This document shows, piece after piece, positions 56,217 to 61,422 of a stretch of DNA of 61,422 nt. The number at the start of each line of letters is the position of its first letter. Positions within the stretch are counted from its first letter, which is position 1. The notes beneath the pieces were generated by a model. That model was not told the origin of the DNA. It ran no database searches and saw nothing but the letters and a program-made list of their open reading frames with translations. The stretch lies in the NCBI GenBank assembly GCA_021732405.1, contig JAKFVB010000023.1, positions 1 through 61,422 of the forward strand, given 5' to 3'. The position numbers and the translations under genes were made by a program. Origin of the DNA: Methylotenera sp. (lineage in GTDB: Bacteria > Pseudomonadota > Gammaproteobacteria > Burkholderiales > Methylophilaceae).

Positions 56217-56454
56217 ATTTTATCCCTGTTATTTTTTGTTAGTATTAACTAAAGTGTACCCGAATTATTGCCTTACGCATATTTTGTTATGGCGCTTTTT
56301 ATCGCAGACTTAACACATTTTTTGCAACAAATTTCTATGCTAAAAATGCATCTTAATTAGCTTAATTACCTTGTTTGTTTCCGTGCTTAATTACTAGGCA
56401 AAATCAAGCGCTTAGTGCAAAATCTATCTTGCTTCAATTTTCAAACTTATTTTT

Positions 56455-57594
56455 ATGGCTTTAACCGCACTATTTAAGACTAATCCAGCACAACCCACTC
56501 TAGAAACACCGTCACAATTGCCTGTTGATTGGTATGCCGATGCCGTCTTTTATCAATTGGAACAGCAGCATTTGTTTGTCAAGGCGCCAAAATACGTTGG
56601 ACACGCTTTAATGGTGCCAAATGCTGGCGACTATTACACGCTAGATTGGATGCTAAACGCAAAAGCCTTAATCAACCAAGCGGGTGAGGTGGCATTATTA
56701 AGCAACGTATGCCGCCACCGCCAAGCGGTTATGCTAACAGGCACAGGCAATACCAGCCATATCGTGTGTCCTTTGCATCGTTGGACTTATGATTTGGATG
56801 GGAAATTATTAGGTGCGCCGCATTTTGCACAAAACCCTTGTTTGCATCTGAATAAAACGCCGCTACAAGACTGGCAGGGATTACTGTTTGAAGATTCAAA
56901 CACTTCTGGCTCATCCCGCAATCTAATTAAAGAATTGAATCAGCTGGGCTGTAAGCAAGACTTTGATTTTACCAATTACCATTTGGATTCAGTCAATGTT
57001 GAACATTACAACTTCAACTGGAAAACCTTTATTGAAGCCTATTTAGAAGATTATCATGTTGGCCCATTTCACCCAGGTTTAGATGCCTTTGTGGATTGTG
57101 AAAACTTAAGCTGGGATTTTGGTGAGAATTTCAGCGCGCAAACTGTTGGCTACAAGCCAGCTACTGATGAGAATGCATCGGCCACTTATCAAGCATGGCA
57201 ATCTGCAGTCACTAATTACCATGGGAAAACGCCACCAAAACATGGCGCTATCTGGTTTGTGTATTACCCATTTTTGATGATTGAATGGTACCCTAATGTG
57301 TTGGTGGTTTCGCATCTGATTCCAACAGGCGTGGATACTTGCAGCAACGTGGTTGAATTTTATTACCCAGAAGATATTGCCTTGTTTGAGCGCGAATATG
57401 TGAAGGAACAGCAAGCGGCATACCATGAAACCGCCGTTGAAGATAAAGAAATTTGTCAGCGCATGCATGATGGCCGCAAAGGCTTATTTGCGCTTGGTTT
57501 AAACGAAACAGGGCCCTATCAGCACCCACTAGAAAGCGGCTTAGAACATTTTCATCAATGGTATCGCCGACAAATGGAAGCGCATTTACCATAA
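56455..57594 (+). CDS. Rieske non-haem iron oxygenase, alpha-subunit type
   Basis: The 379-residue oxygenase has a Rieske cluster site, Cys86-x-His88 and Cys105-x2-His108 (CRHRQ and CPLHRW). A SRPBCC-type catalytic domain follows with the mononuclear iron ligands His201 and His206 in EDYHVGPFHPG. It is the catalytic part of a ring-hydroxylating or demethylating oxygenase; the architecture also fits glycine-betaine or carnitine-type demethylases. Substrate and electron-transfer partner cannot be told, and no reductase gene is near. It begins at ATG and is followed by the DMT gene after 50 bp on the same strand. Confidence 0.88.
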   Translation: MALTALFKTNPAQPTLETPSQLPVDWYADAVFYQLEQQHLFVKAPKYVGHALMVPNAGDYYTLDWMLNAKALINQAGEVALLSNVCRHRQAVMLTGTGNTSHIVCPLHRWTYDLDGKLLGAPHFAQNPCLHLNKTPLQDWQGLLFEDSNTSGSSRNLIKELNQLGCKQDFDFTNYHLDSVNVEHYNFNWKTFIEAYLEDYHVGPFHPGLDAFVDCENLSWDFGENFSAQTVGYKPATDENASATYQAWQSAVTNYHGKTPPKHGAIWFVYYPFLMIEWYPNVLVVSHLIPTGVDTCSNVVEFYYPEDIALFEREYVKEQQAAYHETAVEDKEICQRMHDGRKGLFALGLNETGPYQHPLESGLEHFHQWYRRQMEAHLP

Positions 57595-57644
57595 ATGGAA
57601 ACTCTTAAAACCTTGCGCCTTAAAACCATGAAATTAAAGCACTT

Positions 57645-58502
57645 GTGAAGCTACCTAATTTAGGCAGTTTTTGGATGCTGGTTGCCGCACTTGGCTTTGC
57701 GGTAATGGGTGCATTAGTCAAAGTGGGCGCCGCTAAATTCAATAGCGCAGAGTTGGTTTTTTACCGCTCAATTTTTGGCTTAGTGGCTATTTACGTTTAC
57801 ATCTTTACCAAAAAGTTGCCGCTAGCCACACCAGTAATGGGCAAACAAATGTCACGCGCTTTGGTAGGCTTTGCGTCATTGGTTTTATTCTTTTATGCCA
57901 TTGCGCATTTGCCGTTAGCAACCGCGGTTACGCTTAATTACACTTCCGCTCTATTTCTGGCCTTGCTGATGCCTTTGATGCTGCACGAAAAACCAAAACC
58001 TATTTTGTATGCCATGGTTTTATTAGGCTTTGTTGGTGTGGTGATGCTTTTAAAGCCCAGTTTTGCGAATCAGGATTTAGGCGCAGGGGCAGTTGGCTTG
58101 CTGTCTGGCTTTGGCGCGGCGTTTGCCTATGTGCATGTTAAACAATTAGGCAATTTGGGTGAGCCAGATTGGCGTACGGTTTTCTATTTCACCTTGATTT
58201 CCACTATCGCCAGCGGTTTTTGGATGTTGCTACAAACCTACACAGCGCTCACATGGCAAGATATGCCCACTTTGCTGGGTTTAGGCACGTCTGCCACCGT
58301 TGCGCAATTAGCCATGACGCGTGCATACCGCACAGGTAAAACGCTGATTGTGGCAAGCCTGGCCTACACCACGGTGATATTTGCCAGTGTATTTGGCGTA
58401 TTTTTTTGGCAAGAAACACTGTCATTATCAGAATATATTGCCATCGGCATTATCATTTTAAGCGGCATGATTAGCGCAAATACCACAAAAAATTCAGCAT
58501 AA
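57645..58502 (+). CDS. DMT-superfamily (EamA) transporter
   Basis: The 285-residue protein has about ten membrane helices in two EamA repeats (about 6-135 and 148-280), with the FYRSIFGLVAIY and PLATAVTLNYTSALFLALL helices typical of the family. These are metabolite exporters of the inner membrane. The only start in a sensible place is GTG at 57645; a preceding ATG at 57629 opens only a few codons. It is downstream of the Rieske gene on the same strand, possibly exporting a product or precursor of that reaction. The substrate is unknown. Confidence 0.88.
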   Translation: MKLPNLGSFWMLVAALGFAVMGALVKVGAAKFNSAELVFYRSIFGLVAIYVYIFTKKLPLATPVMGKQMSRALVGFASLVLFFYAIAHLPLATAVTLNYTSALFLALLMPLMLHEKPKPILYAMVLLGFVGVVMLLKPSFANQDLGAGAVGLLSGFGAAFAYVHVKQLGNLGEPDWRTVFYFTLISTIASGFWMLLQTYTALTWQDMPTLLGLGTSATVAQLAMTRAYRTGKTLIVASLAYTTVIFASVFGVFFWQETLSLSEYIAIGIIILSGMISANTTKNSA

Positions 58503-58641
58503 ACCACTCAATCTTGTGTTCTGCAACATTGCTCAATACAAGCCTTTTAAATTGTCACTATTAATCCAATAAGCGACTAGACATTTGCTTTAGTTAGCAG
58601 TAATCTTAACTTTCCGCGTTATAAACATCAGTTTAGTTTTA

Positions 58642-59331
58642 ATGACTAATAAAATTATAACTTTTAAATATATAACAACACTGCTTGCGACAGCCAGCTT
58701 ATTATCTGGGTGCTTGGGCGGCACTGTTGCGCAGCAAATTGTTCGTTCAATTGCAACCAGTGTGGCTGATAAAGTGGCGGCAAATGCGCTAGATGTTCAA
58801 GATATAGATGTTCAGGAAATAGATGCAGATGATGTCAGTGTGCGAGATAAAAGTCAGCGTAGATCCAACAATATCGCTCTAAAAAATACCGCGCCAGATC
58901 CTTACTTAATTGCGTTTGCAAGCGCACGTTTTGATGAATTAAAACCAATTGCAGAGCCGCTTCCAGAAACCTTAACTGAGATTGAAACGCCAGTTGCCGT
59001 GGTCATTAGTAGCCAATTGGTGCGCGTTGAGCTATTTAATTTGTTGATTGGTGATGAAAAAGCCGCGGTATACACAAAAGCGCAACTACTAGGCGCAACA
59101 TTGTTACCTAAGCCACGCGAATGGAAATTGTGGCAAGTGGCCACTGGAAAAATCAAGACAGAGGCTAACCACAGTGAAGCAAATCAAAGTGAGGCCACTT
59201 TAAAACAAAGCCAACAATTGATTACTTTTTTAATTCCACCAGAGTTTGGAAAATTGCCTAGTGGCAGCGTAACAGTTGTGGAGTTGGCAAACGCAGGCGA
59301 GCTCAATATTGCGCGTTACAAAGTTAATTAA
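58642..59331 (+). CDS. Predicted lipoprotein of unknown family
   Basis: The 229-residue protein begins with a lipoprotein signal ending LLSGC (Cys24), followed by a Gly-rich start and a repetitive acidic stretch (residues 50-75: DVQDIDVQEIDADDVSV). A soluble domain has IAFASARFDELKPI near 94-107 and PREWKLWQVATGK near 156-168. I do not recognise the fold. It should be anchored in the outer or inner membrane facing the periplasm. It stands alone, 139 bp after the DMT gene, and converges on the response regulator with 42 bp between stops. A role with the neighbouring sensor kinase is possible but not shown. Confidence 0.75.
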   Translation: MTNKIITFKYITTLLATASLLSGCLGGTVAQQIVRSIATSVADKVAANALDVQDIDVQEIDADDVSVRDKSQRRSNNIALKNTAPDPYLIAFASARFDELKPIAEPLPETLTEIETPVAVVISSQLVRVELFNLLIGDEKAAVYTKAQLLGATLLPKPREWKLWQVATGKIKTEANHSEANQSEATLKQSQQLITFLIPPEFGKLPSGSVTVVELANAGELNIARYKVN

Positions 59332-59373
59332 CAAAAAAATTAAGCACTTTTTAGGTGTTAAGTATTCATCGAG

Positions 59374-60012
59374 TTAAGGGTCAATTAATCCGCTACGCAT
59401 GGCAATTAATGCAATTTCTGCTGAATTATTAGCGTTAAGTTTTTGCTTAATATTGTATAAATGCGTGCCTACCGTGCGCGGGCTCAAAAATAGCGTTTCA
59501 GCAATCTCATTGGTGGTTTTGCCTTTTGCCAGCGACATAAACACTTCAAACTCACGCTCACTTAATACATCCACTGGGTTTTGCTCACCCGATAATTGCT
59601 GAATCGCCATTTGCTGGGCAATGCTCGCCTCAATATATTTTTTGCCACTGGCCACGGTGCGAATCGCTTTAATCAACTCTTCTGCCGCACTGCGCTTGGT
59701 TAAATAGCCCATGGCGCCTGCATTTAAAACGCGTTTGGGGTGCACAGAATCCTCATGTGCAGATAAAACCAAAATTTTTGCATGGCTTTCTTTAGCCAGA
59801 ATGCGCTCAATTGCTTCCATACCGCCAATTCCTGGCATCGTAATATCCATCACCACTACATCAGGCTTATGTTCCATAAAACTTCTAATCGCTGTTTCGC
59901 CATTTTCTGCTTCGGCAATCACTCTAATCTCGCTGGCAGATTCGAGTAACATTTTAAAACCCATACGCACTACCGCATGGTCATCGACTAGCATCACATT
60001 AATTGGACTCAT
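59374..60012 (-). CDS. NarL/FixJ-type response regulator
   Basis: The 212-residue regulator has a receiver domain with acidic Asp10-Asp11, phosphoacceptor Asp56 in VVMDITMPG, the Ser of VLSAHED and the conserved Lys in YLTKRSAAEEL. A LuxR-type HTH follows at about 148-205 (LSEREFEVFMSLAKGKTTNEIAE and SPRTVGTHLYNI). It should bind DNA as a phosphorylated dimer. It is 23 bp after the histidine kinase gene, so the two form one operon and a cognate pair. Targets are not visible. Confidence 0.95.
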   Translation of the reverse strand: MSPINVMLVDDHAVVRMGFKMLLESASEIRVIAEAENGETAIRSFMEHKPDVVVMDITMPGIGGMEAIERILAKESHAKILVLSAHEDSVHPKRVLNAGAMGYLTKRSAAEELIKAIRTVASGKKYIEASIAQQMAIQQLSGEQNPVDVLSEREFEVFMSLAKGKTTNEIAETLFLSPRTVGTHLYNIKQKLNANNSAEIALIAMRSGLIDP

Positions 60013-60035
60013 TTAACGCCTTTTTACTGAATTGT

Positions 60036-61422
60036 TTATATGTTGACCGCTTGCGGAATGTTAATGTAAATCGTGGTACCTGACGATTTAACACTTTCTT
60101 TCTTTGCGTTTGCTTTGGTCGCGGATTGCACATTAGGTTCAGAATCCACATTAAAACTACCTCTAAAACCCTGCACGCGCTCACGCATTCCTAGCAAGCC
60201 AAAATGATTGGTCTGGTCTACCGCATTAATATCCATGCCTTTGCCATCGTCTTTAATAGTAAGTTGTAGCGCGCCAGTTTTAGTAGTCGCCAGTTTCACT
60301 TCTATATTTTTAGCTTCTGCATGTTTAATGGCATTGTTAATCGATTCTTGCACAATGCGATAAATATTGATGTTCAAGCTTTCGCCTAAACCATTTAAAT
60401 TTCCCGAAACATCTAAGGTGATATTCAAGTTAGGCTGTTGTTTTTGCACATTATTAATGGTGTCTTTTAAGGTTTCCACCAAACCCAAATTATCTAAAGA
60501 ACCAGGCCGCAATTGCCTAATAATATTATGCATACCATCGTAAATATGATTAGCGGCGGCTACAATTGTCTGTGCGCTGGCTTCAACTTCGGGTGCTTTT
60601 TCTTTGGTTTTATTGGCGATAGAAACTGCAAAGGTTTTAATTGCAGTCACATATTGCCCAAGCTCATCATGCAATTCGCGCGCTAAACTGCGGCGCTCAT
60701 CCTCAATATGTTTTTGAATTAAATACGTAATTTGGCGATTTTCTTCCAATTTATTTTCCGCCACTTCGGCTTTGCGCTCTGCAATTTCCGCATGCTTGCG
60801 CTCAGTAATATCGCGCATACTACAAATATCACCAAGCAACTCATTGGTCTGCGGGTCAATCAATGGTGCGGCAGATATTGATACATCCACAATACGCCCA
60901 TCGCGCGCTGTGCGTTGCGTATCGTGGTTTTCTACATTACGTTTATCGTTAATGGCGCGCATATTTTGGGCTAAATCGCGCTCTTGTCCTTTTGGAATCA
61001 AAATGCTGGCGGATTTACCGATAATATCTTCTGGCGCGTAGCCAAATATTTTTTGTGCGGCGGCGTTCCAAAACGAAATATTGCCGTTTAAATCATGAAT
61101 CATCACCGCATCTGCCGTTTGTTGCGCAATTAATGCCAAACGTTGATTTTCGGCGGTACTTTTTTGCAGCGATTCGCCCATTAAATTAAAGTTTTTGGCG
61201 ATCGAGCCAAATTCTGGCAAATCAAAATGTGGCAAGCGTGTCGTTAAATCGCCCTGCTCCATTTTGTTAATCGCCTTTAACATCGGCTGTAAGGGCCGTA
61301 GCCAGCGGCCCAACATCCAATACACAATCGCATTTAACAATATAAAAAACCCCAGCCCCACCCAAAACAAAAATCGCATTTTTGCCCATGCTTCGCGTAT
61401 GGCGCCTGCAGGGTTGGGGGTG
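60036..61422 (-). CDS. NarX/UhpB-type sensor histidine kinase (N-terminus outside the window)
   Basis: The frame is open to the window edge, so the periplasmic or N-terminal sensor part is missing. The visible 460 or so residues begin with IREAWAK, a membrane helix (VGLGFFILLNAIVYW), a HAMP domain (about 60 residues), a PAS domain (TADAVMIHDLNG to MRDITERKHAE) and a HisKA_3 site with the phosphoacceptor His at 60669-60671 in RELHDELGQ. A HATPase_c domain follows, with NNAIKHA and DDGKGMD. An internal ATG at 61379 should not be taken as the true start. It partners with the NarL-type regulator that follows after 23 bp. Confidence 0.93.
   Translation of the reverse strand, partial: TPNPAGAIREAWAKMRFLFWVGLGFFILLNAIVYWMLGRWLRPLQPMLKAINKMEQGDLTTRLPHFDLPEFGSIAKNFNLMGESLQKSTAENQRLALIAQQTADAVMIHDLNGNISFWNAAAQKIFGYAPEDIIGKSASILIPKGQERDLAQNMRAINDKRNVENHDTQRTARDGRIVDVSISAAPLIDPQTNELLGDICSMRDITERKHAEIAERKAEVAENKLEENRQITYLIQKHIEDERRSLARELHDELGQYVTAIKTFAVSIANKTKEKAPEVEASAQTIVAAANHIYDGMHNIIRQLRPGSLDNLGLVETLKDTINNVQKQQPNLNITLDVSGNLNGLGESLNINIYRIVQESINNAIKHAEAKNIEVKLATTKTGALQLTIKDDGKGMDINAVDQTNHFGLLGMRERVQGFRGSFNVDSEPNVQSATKANAKKESVKSSGTTIYINIPQAVNI

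Noticed and set aside
61380-61422. ATG at 61379 as start of the histidine kinase
   Set aside because: The frame stays open to the window end, and a HAMP-linked membrane helix so close to the start implies a missing N-terminal sensor region.
1-61422. Insertion sequences, prophage genes, CRISPR arrays, toxin-antitoxin or restriction genes
   Set aside because: No transposase, integrase, phage, cas, restriction or toxin-antitoxin gene and no regular short repeat array was recognised by reading the window; this is not a search result.

Overview
The window looks like a chromosomal segment of a low-GC betaproteobacterium, most probably a methylotroph of the family Methylophilaceae (Methylotenera-like). 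This is inferred from protein character and from gene order: tig-clpP-clpX-lon-HU-tRNA-Val-tRNA-Asp-ppiD, and leuC-leuD-leuB-asd-fimV-truA-trpF-trpB-trpA-accD-folC-dedD-cvpA-purF. I saw no insertion sequence, prophage or CRISPR array. Most of the segment is housekeeping. The less ordinary parts are small genes, small insertions and intergenic structures.

Layout. 1-5 kb (+): rsgA, then an HD-GYP gene, an EAL gene and queD. 5-10.4 kb (-): a methyltransferase, rnhA and dnaQ run into a complete dTDP-rhamnose operon, rfbBACD. 10.5-17.5 kb (+): gloB, mltD, a peptide-type ABC transporter (binding protein and two permeases, no ATPase) and fabI. 17.6-26.6 kb (-): the proteostasis block ppiD, tRNA-Asp, tRNA-Val, HU, lon, clpX, clpP and tig, with a good heat-shock-type promoter candidate before lon.

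26.9-47.3 kb (-): a long biosynthetic stretch. From its upstream end it holds ppnP, yajQ, leuC, an entericidin-like lipoprotein, leuD, leuB, asd, fimV, an orphan ECF-type membrane protein, truA, trpF, trpB, trpA, accD, folC, dedD, cvpA, purF and metZ. Between purF and metZ sits a WecE/RffA-type sugar aminotransferase. It ends in a nine-base homopolymer frameshift and is followed by a 19-codon stub of a lost gene.

47.7-49.4 kb (+): two adjacent PEP-CTERM (exosortase substrate) proteins, one with a lamin-tail-like domain and one with an SdiA-regulated beta-propeller-like domain. 49.5-56.2 kb (-): argD-argF-argG; a two-gene unit of a 33-residue membrane microprotein and a PuuD-like four-helix membrane protein; then an M48 protease with a DUF898 membrane protein that carries a pilin-like segment. 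56.4-59.3 kb (+): a Rieske oxygenase, a DMT exporter and an unrecognised lipoprotein. 59.4 kb to the end (-): a NarL-type response regulator and its histidine kinase, whose N-terminus lies outside the window.

Biological themes: c-di-GMP signalling, envelope polysaccharide precursors (rhamnose, possible 4-amino-4-deoxyfucose), exosortase-sorted surface proteins, ATP-dependent proteolysis, and synthesis of branched-chain, aromatic, sulfur and arginine amino acids. All functions are read from motifs and remembered family features; no database search was run.
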